From the NCBI RefSeq assembly GCF_020497125.1, contig NC_059076.1, forward strand, positions 10,531,951 to 10,595,950: a DNA stretch of 64,000 nt, in the 5' to 3' direction. The notes beneath the pieces are model-generated. The model saw only the letters and a program-made list of their open reading frames with translations, was not told where the DNA came from and did no database searches. Position numbers and translations under genes: made by a program. This DNA comes from Mauremys mutica. Its lineage: Eukaryota; Chordata; Testudines; Geoemydidae. Positions 1 through 12,145 of this stretch are shown in pieces. The stretch's first letter is position 1. Every line of letters begins with the position of its first letter.

Positions 1-1234
1 AGCTCTGGTGCACAAAGGCCTTAGAGATGGTCTCATAAAACTAGCCATTTTCTATATGCCTTCCTAGCTCTGTAAGAGAGGTGAAATCCTGCAGGGCATC
101 TTTGGACCCTAGTCCTTCCTTGAGAGTTGAGTCGTTCACTATCAATCAAGTGTCATGCCACTAGATGTGCACCCAAAGCAACGGGAGGTAAGGAACATTG
201 AGGCCCAGCTAAGAGGTCAGAGCCCAGATTCCAAACTCATTAAACCTAGGAGGGGAGAGTGTTGTTACCCGGATATGAAGTTGCTGGGTGCAAGGGACAG
301 GAATGAAGGAGGTGTCTGCCCCCAGGTAAAGTGGTACCATTGCCCAAGAAGTAGGAGACTGTTTCCTATGTAAGTGTGGGGGCGTTGGTCAATGCTGAAG
401 TATGTTGAGTGTTATTGTCTTGGTGCCCAATCCTGCTATCCTCACTCAGGGTAATATCACCCCCACCATGGAAAAAAAAACTGGCAGGGATGGTAGTAGG
501 CAAAGAAAATCCATCAGTTCCCCTTATGTAGTTTCCAATATATCATTTTATCTGTGGGGGAGGGACAAACATTTTCTCCCCTTGAAGCAGAGGGTCTAAA
601 TCTGGAACACATAACTAAGTCTCTTGACTTGGAGAAAACGAGGCACAGGACAAAGCAGGGTCTTGAACCCCTCTTAGGGGCACAGCTCACGCTTTGAAAG
701 CAGCACTGCTCATCCCTTCCAGGGCCTGTGTGAGCTCACTCCCTCTGTGGTCTATCTGCTTCTTTTCTTGGTGGATTCCTGGTGATCTCCACAACAGAAG
801 CTGCCTGTGGTATGTCTCTTACACTCACAGGCTTATCAAGGTAAAGGTGACAAGACTCTCTCATCCCAGAATGACATCAATCTGCAACAAGTCTAAGACC
901 CAGGCCCATGGCATCTCCAGACAGATTTCTTCTACTTTCAGTTCCCATGAGTCTGGGGAGCACTCCCGTTAGACAGATAAGTGCCTGTCACACATGGAGT
1001 GTTGGGGATAGAATTAATGCCCACGAAGCAGTAACCACAGGGAGGGGCAGGGGAATGGCTCAAGAAACTACCATGTAGAAGAGAAAAAGAAACAAAAGGT
1101 GGGTGGGTGATGATTTGTTCTGCTGCATTAACCTGTCAGGAGCATGTTGCTGGAAGAACTTTATATGGTCACCATAGGCTCAGCTCTTTGAGGACCCGGA
1201 TGACAGGGAAGGAGGAATCCACCCAGCTTCTTTA
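1..1234. other. Unannotated non-coding stretch
   Basis: No gene or clear repeat is recognised here. Short open frames (65-92 codons) show no family resemblance and are as expected by chance. Confidence 0.5.
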
Positions 1235-1900
1235 GTCTATACCAGAGGAGGGCAAACTACAGCCCGGGGGCTGCATCTGGCCCTCCAAATGTTTTAATCC
1301 AGCCTTCGAGCTCCTACCGGAGAGCAGGGTCTGGGATTTGCCCTGCTGCAGCTGGGGAGAGGAGTCATGGGCTTGCCCCACTCTGCGCGGCTCCTGGAAG
1401 TAGCAGCATGTCCCCACTCCGGCTCCTACATGTAGGAGCAGCCAGGGGGCTTTGCATGCTTCCCCTGCAGCTCCCATTAGCCAGGAACCACAGCCAGTGG
1501 GAGCTGCAGGGGCGGTGCCTGTGGAGGGAGCAGCATGCAGAGCTGCCTGGCCACACCTCTGCATAGGAGCCAGAGGGGGGACATGCTGCTGCTTCTGAGA
1601 GCTGCCTGAAGTAAGCGCCACCCGGAGCCTGCACCCCTGAGCCCCTCCTGTGCCTCAACTCCCTGCCACAGCCCTTATCCCCCTCCCACCCTTGAACCCC
1701 TCGGTCCCAGCCCGGAGCACCCTCCTGCACCCCCAAACTCTCATCTCCAGCCCCACTCCAGAGCCAGCACCCCCAGCCGGAGCCCTCACCCCCTCCTGCA
1801 CACCAACCCCCAATTTCATGAGCATTCATGGCAAGCCATACAATTTCCATACTCAGATGTGGCCCTTAGGCCAAAAAGTTTGCCCACTCCTGGTCTATAC
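1235..1900. mobile_element. Complete non-autonomous hAT element with 8-bp TSD
   Basis: The element spans 1243-1892. It starts CAGAGGAGGGCAAACTACAG and its other end, read on the minus strand, starts CAGGAGTGGGCAAACTTTTT, so the termini form imperfect inverted repeats. It is flanked by a perfect 8-bp duplication GTCTATAC (1235-1242 and 1893-1900), which is the hAT superfamily hallmark. The 650-bp interior is GC-rich and holds overlapping open frames on both strands (for example 1365-1850 minus) without any transposase resemblance. It must have been mobilised in trans by a hAT transposase. Confidence 0.88.
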
Positions 1901-3837
1901 CAGTGTGATCTCCCCGCCTGCTATCCGCAGGTCCATATTGTTCCCAGGAGTTGCTAACAGTTTGCTTCTGGTAACCATTCAACCTAATGCTTGGTGGGTC
2001 ATCACGGCTTGAGAAGGGGCAAGCAGCCCCCTTTTGGGCCACAGTTGCAGTCTCCGCAGTCTAGGGTCTGCTCTATGTGCACTAAATGGGACACAAGAAA
2101 TCCTGGAGGAGGTGGGAGGGGAGAAAGTGAGGCCATGTGGTGGCTGCTCCTTCGTGCCATCCAGCAGAGCTAACCAGCCACACAGTGTGGCGTATGCTGC
2201 ACTGGGTGGAAGGGGTAGCAGTGGGTTCCCTTCTCCTCAAGGGTGGGTAACAGGTATCATGAAGATAAATTCATGAGTCACTAAGATGCTATGGGAATGG
2301 GGCTGAATGCAGTGTGTATGTGAGAGACGGCTGAGCCCACCAGGCATTGCCTGTCCGTCCCTTGGAGCCATTTTCAAACGGATGTTTGTCTCCACTAAGC
2401 TGACCCTCCCCTACGAAAGTCCCCATCTAATTCTGAAAGACACGTCCTGGCCTATTCACCAGCTTGTTACAGGCATTAGGCAATACTGCTTTGAACAAGT
2501 GAACCCTGCAGTTTTCTACCTCACGTTCCCGTTCACAGATCAGATGCAAACAATAAAATAGTACACCCCGTTGCCACCAGACCTGCAAGCATTCAAACAC
2601 AAAATCCAAGCAACAGAGGCCACAAACTGTGAAAATGTCTGTCCGAGCAGGACGACACCAGCAAGGTCAAACCTGTTTGAGATGGGTTCTGTCTGGGGAA
2701 CATTGTGCAGGGTCTATAAAATGAGATGGTGGGTGATAACGCTAGGGTAACCTTGAACAAAAAAAGAGTCAAAACACCCTTGGAAAGTATGACGAGAACA
2801 TACTTTAAAATCTCGCTGACTCTTTAAAATGCACAATAATGAGACTCGGTTGATAGCGCAAATGTGATTCCTGGTTCAGAGTCAGTCTGTGCCCGTAAAC
2901 AGCTGGCAGCATTGGCCCAGAGCACAGCTGGAAAAGCAGACTGTCAAGCTACAAGCATGGCATTACATCAACAACGCAGGGCAAGAGGGCGATGAGCAGG
3001 CCAGGAGGAAGGTGGTGGCAGGCAAAAGGAAGATGTGGCTGGAAGGGCTCCTGGGGAAGTTCAACAGCCATGGGGTCTCTGGAAAGAGAACGGAGACAGG
3101 CTGCTCGTGGCTGGCAGACTAACAAGGCGAAGGTAGGAGTCAGACTGTAAAATGGAACCATGCTGAGTTGGATTTGTAGCAAGGAGAGTACGGTGTCTGG
3201 TCCGACCTATAAAAGAAGAGACTCAAGTGTGGTTCTCTCTCCGCCTACCTCAAAGGCTTTCATGAGTAACATGGTGGACGCTGGCAGCGCAGTGGCTGTG
3301 TAATAACAATATCGGACATTTATACAGCTCGGTTCCTGCTGAAGGCACCCAGAAGTACTTTACCACCAACTTAGATAGGAATTACCTTGCTTACCTCTGA
3401 AATGCAGCTGCTCTAGGGTGGGGTCTGGTGTCTCTGACAGTACACAGAAACATGACAGAGCATTTCAACTGAGGAAACACATCCCACTGAAATTCCAGGA
3501 GGAATTGAGGTGGCAACAACGTTACCCAAAATAGAGATTACCCTGGCTTGTGTACAGTGTCCTCCTGTCACTAATGACCTCTCAGTAGCCAGGACTCAGC
3601 TTCACCCCTCACCTACAAGGCTGCACCTCCAGAGACAAGACAGCTATATCCTACTGTCCTAAGAGGTGGAATGTGGGCTACAAGAAATATTCTGGACTCT
3701 TTTCAGAATGTGCTATCTGATTGTCAGTAGCCTCCCTTTCAGCAATACAAGTGAGAGGTGGGAACTCAGTTCCATTTCTTATCCAAAGGTCAAAGGGGAA
3801 CATTTTCAAGAGCACCTGAGTGACTTAGAAGCCAGAG
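1901..3837. other. Unannotated non-coding stretch
   Basis: Nothing recognised. Open frames of 60-84 codons occur on both strands without recognisable domains. Confidence 0.5.
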
Positions 3838-3875
3838 GATGTGTCTATGCAACTGCTTAATTGGTGCCAGAGCAT

Positions 3876-3937
3876 GGCAGTTCGTAGCCCCGGCACCTCG
3901 AGGCTTGGCAGTTCGTAGCCCCGGCACCTCGAGGCTT
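3876..3937 (+). repeat. Exact 31-bp tandem duplication
   Basis: A 31-bp unit starting GGCAGTTCGTAGCCCCGGCA occurs twice head to tail without mismatch (3876-3906 and 3907-3937). It lies in a decayed interspersed repeat whose AGCCCCGGCACCT word recurs in altered form near 3972. Exact identity suggests a recent duplication, for example by replication slippage. Confidence 0.9.
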
Positions 3938-4019
3938 GCTGCACTAGTTATAAATGTAAAAAAATTGCTTGAGCCCTGGCACCTCTTTCATTACACATTA
4001 TGCCCTGGTGCATGCTGCA

Positions 4020-4312
4020 ATCGTGGGGTGTGATTACAGCTCATGTAGATGTACTTGGGCTAGCTTTAACTCAGTTAGTTTGCATCCTGGAGCAGGGATG
4101 CCATAGCCGTGCAAGCTTCCAGGTGGGCTAACCCCACGAGTAATTACTCAAGGATCAAGTAGGCTTGTAGAGACCATGCTCCAGCACACGCTGCTGCTGC
4201 TGCTGCTGCTGCTGCTGCATTGCTTCAGGACCGGAGCTAGTTAGATTAAAGCTAGCTCCAGTACATTTAGCCAAGCTGTAACCATTACACTGGAATCCCA
4301 GGGTAGACATAC
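4020..4312. mobile_element. Decayed MITE containing a CTG microsatellite
   Basis: The segment ends in GGGTAGACATACCCTA, a terminal motif related to the GTCTACACT ends of MITEs at 6745, 8630 and 30350 in this window. The left end near 4028 (GGGTGTGATTACAG) is too decayed for a target duplication to be defined. It may be a composite of more than one repeat. Confidence 0.45.
4190..4218 (+). repeat. (CTG)n microsatellite
   Basis: About 29 bp of uninterrupted GCT/CTG trinucleotide repeat, roughly nine and a half units, inside the MITE-like segment that ends at 4312. Confidence 0.95.
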
Positions 4313-4625
4313 CCTAGGTCTCATTTTCAAAAGGGATTTACACACCTACACCAGATTTTCAAAGGTGTTTAGCCACCTAAAGATGAAGATAAGCACCTAA
4401 TGGGGTTTTCAGAAGAAGTCAATGGTGGTTAGGCAACTAACCTTCTTAGGTGCTTTTGAAAATTCCCCAAGGGGCCAATCCACATCTTTAAACACCTAAA
4501 TGCCTTAAAAATGTGGCCTTTGGGAGCCAGGTCTCATTGAAAACCACTAAGTGCCTGAGCCATTTTCAAAAATGGGACTTCAGATCCTAACCCACTTAAA
4601 CACTTTTGAAAGTGTGACCCGAAGC
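4313..4625. repeat. Decayed palindromic repeat rich in TTTTCAAAA and CACCTAA words
   Basis: The words TTTTCAAAA, CACCTAA and their complements alternate along about 300 bp. The same vocabulary occurs at 20876-20945, 32625-32700 and 59225-59340. This fits an old, self-complementary MITE family. Exact ends cannot be set. Confidence 0.5.
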
Positions 4626-6009
4626 CTCCTATAGTGCAGCCTTCCCCCTGAGGTGTCGACATTTTGTATGGACCCACACTGCAGAGTGCAGTCAGAACTC
4701 AAAAAGCCCTGCCTCAAATCTACAGAATGCCAGTCCTGACCTGTGAATATTCAGCAACCAAATATGCTTCAATCAGATAAGAGAGGAATGAAATGTTTTG
4801 AATTTTGGAAAACAACATGGGGGAAATTCAATCAAATCTTCCCATTTTTTCAACCAACTGCAGACCTGGTTGAAATTTTCAAATTACTGTTTTTTGAGGT
4901 TGACTTTCAAAATTTGAAAGAAAAAAAAAACACCTAACCCCACAACAACAACAACATTTGTTTCCCCCTTTTGGGACCCATTTTATTTAATAGACTGAAG
5001 TGGAACATCACAGCTTTGATTTTTCAAAGTAGAACTATACAGAAAGTAATGTTATATAGAAACACTGGTTAATGATTTTCCATTGCTTTAGTTTAGTGTT
5101 GCTTGGCACTACAAAGAGGTAAAAGGCTATATCAATGTACTGGCTATTCTCATCTGAATAATAATCTGTCCTTATCACTCCATCCTTACCCAGGTGACAG
5201 TCTCTTGACCAGTGGTCACTTTCCATGATGACAGATTGAGGAAAAGAAAGTAGTGGTCCCAAATCAGTTACAAAATGTATCTAAAGAAAAATACTCTCAC
5301 GGATTAACTGAAAATATTTTGTTTTCTGGACTCTTTGCTCACTTCATTCTTTCACCTGTGGGTGCACATTACATCAGATTAGCTTAAAGAAGCATTTTCT
5401 CCCTAAGTGGAGGAATGAAAGTAAAATTTTCCACACGGCACTACAAAGACAAAAATACAGCCCAGTGAGAATTAAAGCATTGGTGACCGTGAGGTGCTCA
5501 GGTACTTATAAGTACCAAAATAAACAGAAAGCACATAAATAAGTGAAGTAAAGAGGACAGACTAAAAGGCTGTTCTGGTACTTTTAAATGTCAAAGGGCT
5601 AAGCCTGAGGCAGATGAAGGAATGGTTAAGTCACTGATGCAAAACTAGAAGAGAAATGATATATACAAAACCAGAAGCAACATCCCCTCCTAAATATGCC
5701 ACAGACAGTAAGGGCCAGATTGTGTCACCCTAATTTCACATGACTGAACACAAAGTGAATTACAACTCAGCATGAGTGAGGGTGGCAGAGTTGGATACCA
5801 ATTCTGGGCATGTTGCTACATGGCTCCATCACTATCTATATTTAGCAGTTATTGTTCTGATACTGACGTTACCACGGCACTGAACGAACCAAAGGTCATT
5901 GAACAAGTTAATGAGAAGTGTCAGTCAGGGTTCTCACCAGCCTTATAGATGCTAATGCTATCAATAACAGTGATTCACTTATTTATGACAGAATGGGGGT
6001 GAAGATCCA
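4626..6009. other. Unannotated non-coding stretch
   Basis: A/T-rich sequence with short A-runs (about 4919-4930). No gene or clear repeat is recognised. Confidence 0.45.
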
Positions 6010-6115
6010 CTACTCTTCCATTGCATCAGCTTTACTAACTTCCAGCCAGGACTAGATTCCGAACCCAGACCGCTTTTGTGCCTTAGCCACAAGACCATCC
6101 TTCCTCCCTCATTAA
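6010..6115 (-). repeat. tRNA-derived SINE relic (MIR/CORE-like)
   Basis: Read on the minus strand, 6050-6110 contains a tRNA-like head with words resembling an A box and a GGGTTCGGAATC B-box-like word. The rest is too diverged to align by eye. Low-confidence relic. Confidence 0.35.
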
Positions 6116-6737
6116 CAAACTGAAGTGGGTGGGGAGCATTGCAAAAGGAGACCAGGTGAGAAAGCTAGGCAAGGGCAGTTTGACAAAGGGCCTTGCAAGG
6201 GCAAGAAGCTGGCGTTTGATGTGTAGCTCCCTGGGGAACTAGTGAAGTGTTTCCAAGTGAGGAATGAGATGGTCAAAGTGATGGGCAGAAAAGATTACTT
6301 TGGCTACAGCATTTTGGATGGGGTGAAGTTGGGACTTCACGGGGTCTATTCACGTGCTTAACGTTAAGCATATGCATACAACTGTTTACAGGACTAGGAT
6401 TCAACTGAGCCACAGGTGGGGGGGGGTTGCACTTAGTTAACACTCTGGGCAGGATTGTTGGAGAGCTGTTTCTTTACTGAGATTTCATTCTGAATAACTG
6501 CACAACGTCTATCAATGGAAGACATTCGTCATAGTGGGAGAGACTCCATAGTTTCCAAAGATTACCAGGAAAACTTAATTCTAGATCAGCATTACAGTAA
6601 GAATTGGTATTTAGGTATTTCTAACTACTAACCAGTCATTAAATTCACCATATCAATAGATTGTTGATAATCGTGGCTTATCATCTGTAACATCTTCTAC
6701 TGCTAACCATCAACAACATACTATTCATGTCTGTAAC

Positions 6738-6995
6738 CTCTGTTCGGGGTTGTCTACACTAGAGAGCCTTTGCTAGTATTGCTTTACTGACCAAGCCCCC
6801 TAGTGGGCACACAGCATAAGCCAAAAGAACAAGTTCTGCCCACCCAGCTACACCACCTCAGCTAGCAGAAGCACTGTTCCGTTGGCATAGTTGCCTGCAC
6901 AGCAGGGGTTTTGCCAGCATAGCTACATCAGCTGGGGTGGGGGGCGATTTTAACCGGACTCCTAACTGACATAACGTCGTAGGTTTAGACTAAGC
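6738..6995. mobile_element. MITE with GTCTACACTAG-type ends
   Basis: It begins GGTTGTCTACACTAG and ends GTAGGTTTAGACTAAGCC, which are imperfect inverted termini. The interior carries words such as TAGCTACATCAGCTG and inverted partners. No transposase coding and no clean target duplication is visible. Confidence 0.5.
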
Positions 6996-6999
6996 CTTA

Positions 7000-8420
7000 A
7001 TTGATTAAACCTTTATAACTATTTATAAATATCCCCTTAACAAAGTCTACACCCTATTTACATTATGCAGAGAGTTCTCCAAACAGCTTCTGGAAGAAAA
7101 GGAGCTGGAAGAAGTATATCTGTGTTCATTTTCAATGGAACTGCTCCTGCGCTTAACGCTAAGCATATGTTTAAGTGCTCTGCTGGATGTGGGCCTTGAG
7201 AGCTGGCTTATCAGATCAGTAAAGAATAACGAAGAGCCAGCATTTGGAGACATCCGCTGACCTAGATCCACCTACAGCCACCTATTGATGTCAGTGGGAG
7301 ATGTGAACACTGCTCAAGAGCATCATACGGTCCTTGGAAAAGGAACAGTCAATATCAAGTGTTATAAAACTCAGGGAAAGTTTGATAGTCTAGTAATGAA
7401 AAAATAAAGGAATAAATCTGGATAAATATATCTGATTATATTTATAAAGTACCTTACATTTGTTTATACGCATTTTGCATGTCCTGCTCATTCCCATTTA
7501 GTACTGTACTAGTTGGTTATATTCCTTTAATTGATTAAATAGATACATTTATGATAGAAAACAATTTAAGTGGAACATCTCTGGATGACATTTTGCTTGT
7601 TGATTTGTGTTAGCCGCAGTATCTAGTATGCTAAAGCAAGTGTGCCATCTAGTGGTACAGCAAGCAAAAATTTGTCAATAAACTCATCCTCCAGTTTAAA
7701 CCCATAGGGCAATTTTAATGGCTCCCTAAGTGCTGCTTATTTATCGTTAAATAACAAGTGACAAATAGTGCTATGGTGATATATCAATAGGTAGGAAGAC
7801 TTTTGTAGCTGAGGTTAGGCATGTAGCCAGATGGGGAAATTTCTTTGACTACGACAGGCCTGGAAAAGCGTAAAAGTCGAATTTAAAAACCCCACCATGA
7901 CTACTACTTATTTAAGCTCCCAGATCATTACAGAACATACCATGTCAATCAGAATGGCATTTAACATCACAAATACATACATGTGGGCGTGACCATTAAG
8001 GTGAAGGAATTGGTAGCAGAATACCATGCTCTCCCCCCACCCCTAGGTTGTGGGTTCAAATCCAGATCTGGTTGGTAGCAACTGCTGACGGTGTATGAGA
8101 TTTGTGTGTCTGTTGCCCAGTGAACAGCTGTCCAGCCATGTCACAAGAGATGCTATCATAAGTGGCAGCCCCAACACAGAAGCCGAGGACTGAAGGCAAG
8201 AGTTGTTGGGGCCTTACTGACTGCTAAAGTAACTACATCCATCCTTTAGGCACCACTGACATTCTCAATGCCAAAGTCCAGCTGCTACCTAAGCCTGTAG
8301 GCATTCAAGTCCCCTAGTTGCCTAAGGGTGCCCTGGCCAGCATGCACAAAGCCTTCTAAGCACAGACACCTCCCCACAGGAAGTGAGCAGTTCAGGATAG
8401 TAAAGAAAAACCCGCAGCTC
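7000..8420. other. Unannotated, mostly A/T-rich stretch
   Basis: No gene is recognised. A B-box-like word (GGTTCAAATCC) at about 8052-8062 hints at a tRNA-derived SINE relic, but I could not find a matching A box. Confidence 0.45.
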
Positions 8421-8424
8421 CAAG

Positions 8425-8640
8425 TCTCAGAGCCCTGGTCAATTGGCTTAGCTCGTAGGGCTGAAAACAGCAGTGTAGACGTTCAGGCTCGGGCTGGAGC
8501 CTGGGCTCTGCAACCTGGCGAGGGTCTCAGAGCCCTCCAGCCTGAACATCTATGCTGCTGTTTGCAGCACTGTAGCCCGAGCCCCACAAGCCTGAGTCAA
8601 TTCACGCAGTTTTTCTTTGCAGTGTAGACAAATCCACACA
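8425..8640. mobile_element. Hairpin-forming MITE fragment
   Basis: The segment has inverted halves: CAGTGTAGACGTTCAGGCTC at about 8471 is mirrored by CCAGCCTGAACATCTATGCT at about 8538. It ends with GCAGTGTAGACAAATCC, related to MITE ends at 6745 and 30350. No coding is seen. Confidence 0.55.
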
Positions 8641-9430
8641 GCCCTCACTCAGGGGGAAGCCCCAGAGGCCCCAAAGTGGGATTCTCCAACTAGGCAGGGG
8701 AACACCTCTCTCACCACTGGGGCCTGATCCTGTAGGTATGCTCAGCTTATGCTTAATGTCCATTAACTGTCAGATCCCACAGCAGGATCCCACAGCTGGA
8801 TGCAGATGCACGGGGTGGAGGGCACTATTAAAATACAATTATACCCTTGATGACTGTTTCTCTCCCCACAGACGGTGTACAATCTGTATTCACTTATTTT
8901 GCCTTCATTCCCTAGCATTGCTCTTTGGCCAGTGAGAGTCACCGTAGTTGAGAAGCCAGAGCCTTCACTTCAGACAATTTCATTGGAGCCATTCCAAGTA
9001 GGGATTACTCCACAGACAAACCCACTGAAGGCTTCAACACCCATTGTCAAGTCCACCTGCATGCAACAAATAACATAAAAACTGAGATGGCCCCTATTTC
9101 CCATCGGTGTCACGCCATGCAGGTCACATGGTATGTAGCACACACTTGTAGACCCCAGAGATGGGTAGAGATCTCAGCTACCTCTAAGATCAGGTGAGCT
9201 TCTGTCACAGGGGAAAGATTTATTTATTTATTTTATTAGTTCCAAGCATCTAGCTCAGAGTCTCTCTCGCCTTCCATACTCTGTGAGGATTTAGAGCCCA
9301 TTAAAGTCAATGAAGAGACTTTAGTGGGGACGAGATTAGTCTCTCAGGCAACAGACATTTCAAACTGAGTTGAACACAAACCTCTGTATGGACTTATTTG
9401 TCCTTCACTGTTACAGTATCTGAACACCTC
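8641..9430. other. Unannotated non-coding stretch
   Basis: Nothing recognised apart from a short TTTA/TTTAT-rich tract near 9221-9236. Confidence 0.45.
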
Positions 9431-9434
9431 CATG

Positions 9435-9640
9435 TCATCTGTGGATTTGAGCCTCACAACCTGCCCTTACCCCACAAGATAGTATTAGTCCCATTTTACC
9501 AAGGGGAACTCAGACCCAGGGGAGATGTAGTAATTTCTCCAAGGCCACACAACTGGTTAAAGTCTAAGCCAGGAATAGAACCTATGTCTCCTGAATCCCC
9601 AGCCAATAGCTTAGCCACTAGACTACCCTTCCTACAGTAA
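9435..9640 (-). repeat. MIR-type SINE (minus strand)
   Basis: Read on the plus strand, the order is CCCATTTTACCAAGGGGAAC, a CTCAGACCCAGGGGAGATG word, CCAAGGCCACACAACTGG and a tRNA-like 3' part. This is the reverse complement of the MIR arrangement (tRNA head, CORE, then the cytosine-rich count-of-digits region). It is an ancient, inactive SINE. Confidence 0.7.
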
Positions 9641-9644
9641 ACAA

Positions 9645-10280
9645 GTGTTTCCAAATGCAGCAGCTCCCGATGGCCTAACCCAAACCACTGCTACCAAAGC
9701 TGATGACTTAGCAGACCTAAGAGCCAGTGGAATGAAGATTAAGGTATTTAAATATTACTGAACCACATTGACCTGTGTCCAATATGTTATTTACAGGGAC
9801 AGGAAGCTGGGGAGTGGTAGGGACAACAAGAAGGGAATGAGCGCCACTTGAAATACAGGAACCACATGACAGAAATCTCCGGTTCCAAGATATAGATAGT
9901 GGCTTTTTTTTTTCTTTTTTTAAACAAAAGAGATTTGTGAAGGCCATGAGGCATTGTATAGAACTTGAAAATAATTTGTAGCCTAGGAAAACTAGAAAGA
10001 CAAGAAAGGAGGATTTTGTTACATGTACTGCAAGATGAACAGTGATGTAAGTTACAGATTGGCAAATGCGCTCTTAGCTACTGAAAAAGTGTGTTCGACA
10101 AGGACAGACAAGTTCATCAAAAGAGAGTGGCTAGGAATGAAAGGTGATGAGACAGGAAATACAGAACCAGTTACTATAGGAAAAGCAACAGTATGTGTGT
10201 GTGTGTGTGGGGGGGTATTATAGGTCTTTTCTCCCTACGCTTCAGACCATGTTAGCCTGCTGTCTAAAAACATTTGGTGG
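9645..10280. other. Unannotated stretch with a (GT)n tract
   Basis: No gene recognised. A short GT microsatellite followed by a G run lies at about 10192-10216. Confidence 0.5.
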
Positions 10281-10284
10281 AGAT

Positions 10285-10462
10285 AGTATCAGGGGGTAGC
10301 CGTGTTAGACTGTCTCCACAAAAGCAACAAGGAGTCCGGTGGAACCTTAAAGACTAACAGATGCCTGACAAAGTGGGGTTTTTGCCCCCATGAAAGCTTA
10401 TGCCCAAATAAATCTGTTAGTCTTTAAGGTGCCACTGGACTCCTTGTTGCTTTTGCGGAGAC
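10285..10462. mobile_element. Penelope-like terminal sequence in inverted (hairpin) arrangement
   Basis: The left half is the PLE 3' tail in antisense (AGTATCAGGGGGTAGCCGTG onward). The right half is the same tail in sense, ending in TCCTTGTTGCTTTTGCGGAG. The arms 10312-10363 and 10412-10462 are near-perfect inverted repeats. The spacer holds CTGACAAAGTGGGG, a C-rich partner and GAAAGC, which match a hammerhead core plus stem II. PLEs are known to carry pseudo-LTRs in direct or inverted orientation, so this looks like an inverted pair lacking the coding body. Confidence 0.75.
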
Positions 10463-11865
10463 AGGGTGACATGGGCAAGTTGCAAGTAAATACGAGGGAT
10501 GGGTTAAATATTAGGCACTAGGTGATGAGTTGCACTACATGCCCCGGCAAGGGAATAAGCAAGCCCCTGATGCCCCATCACGGGCTACTCAGAACTTGGC
10601 TCTGGGTGCGGAGGAGTAAAAGCTGCTATTACTTATGCCCTCCTGGAGCTGGTGGGTGGGGAGGAAAATTAGTAGCACCTTAGCTCTACTCCCCCCCCCC
10701 AGACACACACACGCACTTGCTGGCTAGGGCAGGCTGATCTGCCATGGAGGAAGAGTTGTAATTTAATATTAGAGGCCAGCAGTGTCATAGGGCCATCTTC
10801 CACCACTAGAGAAGGACGGAGAGGAGGAACTGAGCCTCGGAAGGGTCTCTGAGTTACAGCGCCTTGTAGTGCTACTTCTGAAGGAGTGCACATGACATAC
10901 TAAAAGGAAGGGTGGCACACGCGTGATTGGCATGCCATCCAGCATTTCACAGCAGGTGCAATGTCCCCTCTGACTCACAACCCCGGCCTTGCAACAGCTG
11001 GATTTTGTTTTCTCTTTAAACAGCAAATGTTGGAACTGCAGAATGTAGATTGCGGCCCAACCCCCATTCCTCCCCTGCCCCCTCAATTTGCAAAATTTGT
11101 CAATCTTAATTTTACAAGCAACATGTTTCACATTGCTACATGGGTGACAAGTTAATTGCATCGTTATGGCACGATAGGCATGCAGCATAGTCCCAGCCTT
11201 CTCTTCCAACACAAATCACGGTCTTGATTTCCTGACTCACCCACTCTCCGTTTGGGATGATCTGGCAGTAATTGTTAAAGAGCCCCATGGCACCCACACG
11301 GTTCTGATCAACTCCTTGTCCTCCCACTGCTATTAACAATGGAAGTGCGGTTTTTCACCTAGCATCATGAGAGGGTGTATTTCTTTAGTTATACTCAATT
11401 TGGGCTCAGTCCAAAGGTCCCTAACTCAATGGAGAGATTCCCATTCAGAAGGATTTGGATCAGGTCCTCGGGGAGAACTGGCAGAGAGGGTTTCCTAGAA
11501 CTATGGAGGCTAGATAGTCCCTTGTGTGGGTAAGTAGAGCAGTGGAGGATACAAAATGTTTGCCGTAACCCTGAGCAAGAACCTGGAGCAATCACCGCCC
11601 TGTGCACTGGAGACCTTCTGGAGACATCGTGCTTAAGGTCTGCCCCAAATCCCCTGGGGGTAGCATGAGACTGGCCTCAAAGCCAGGGTGCTGGAAGCAG
11701 TTCCCAGTTGAATATCCTCTTTGCTGTGCCCAGATAATCCCAACATTCAGAGGACAGTTTGGTCCTCCTCTAAATCTTTGCTCACTGCTACCAAACAGCT
11801 AGATCCTGTAAAGACCCCAAACACAGCGGCTCAAAAGACCCCCATTATTATTTACAGACATTTTT
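10463..11865. other. Unannotated stretch
   Basis: No gene or clear repeat. A homopolymer C run followed by an AC tract lies at about 10690-10715. The 147-codon minus-strand frame at 10769-11212 shows no recognisable domain and is treated as chance. Confidence 0.5.
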
Positions 11866-12145
11866 GAAACAGTTTTAAAATCTAAGTTTCCTAGAAGCAT
11901 CATTTTTTAGGACAAACCTGAAACTGAAACATTTTAGGAAAAATTGTCAGGTTTTGATAAAAAGTTCTGGTTTTTATCAAACAAAAACATGGATTTTTTT
12001 AAAAACCAAAACCCAAATAGGGTTTGGGTTTTCATTAAAAAAAAATAAAAACAAAACCACACACCAAGGAGTAAGATGTTAATGGAAAATTCTCTTTTTG
12101 TCAAAAAGCTGTTGTACACAAAAACACATTTTCAACCAGCTGTAC
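11866..12145. repeat. A/T-rich self-complementary MITE-like repeat
   Basis: Inverted words such as GGTTTTGATAAAAAGTTC and GGTTTTTATCAAAC, and CCAAAACCCAAA opposite GGGTTTGGGTTTT, indicate an A/T-rich palindromic element. It resembles the repeats at 13345-13890, 14690-15205 and 55860-56230. Exact ends and a target duplication are not evident. Confidence 0.45.

Noticed and set aside
1365..1850. 161-codon minus-strand frame
   Set aside because: It lies entirely inside the hAT element 1243-1892 and overlaps other GC-driven frames. No transposase features are seen.
8045..8065. B-box-like word suggesting a SINE
   Set aside because: No matching A box at the proper distance and no recognisable tail.
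10769..11212. 147-codon minus-strand frame as a host exon
   Set aside because: No domain, repeat context or splice sites were convincing, and other frames of similar length occur by chance here.
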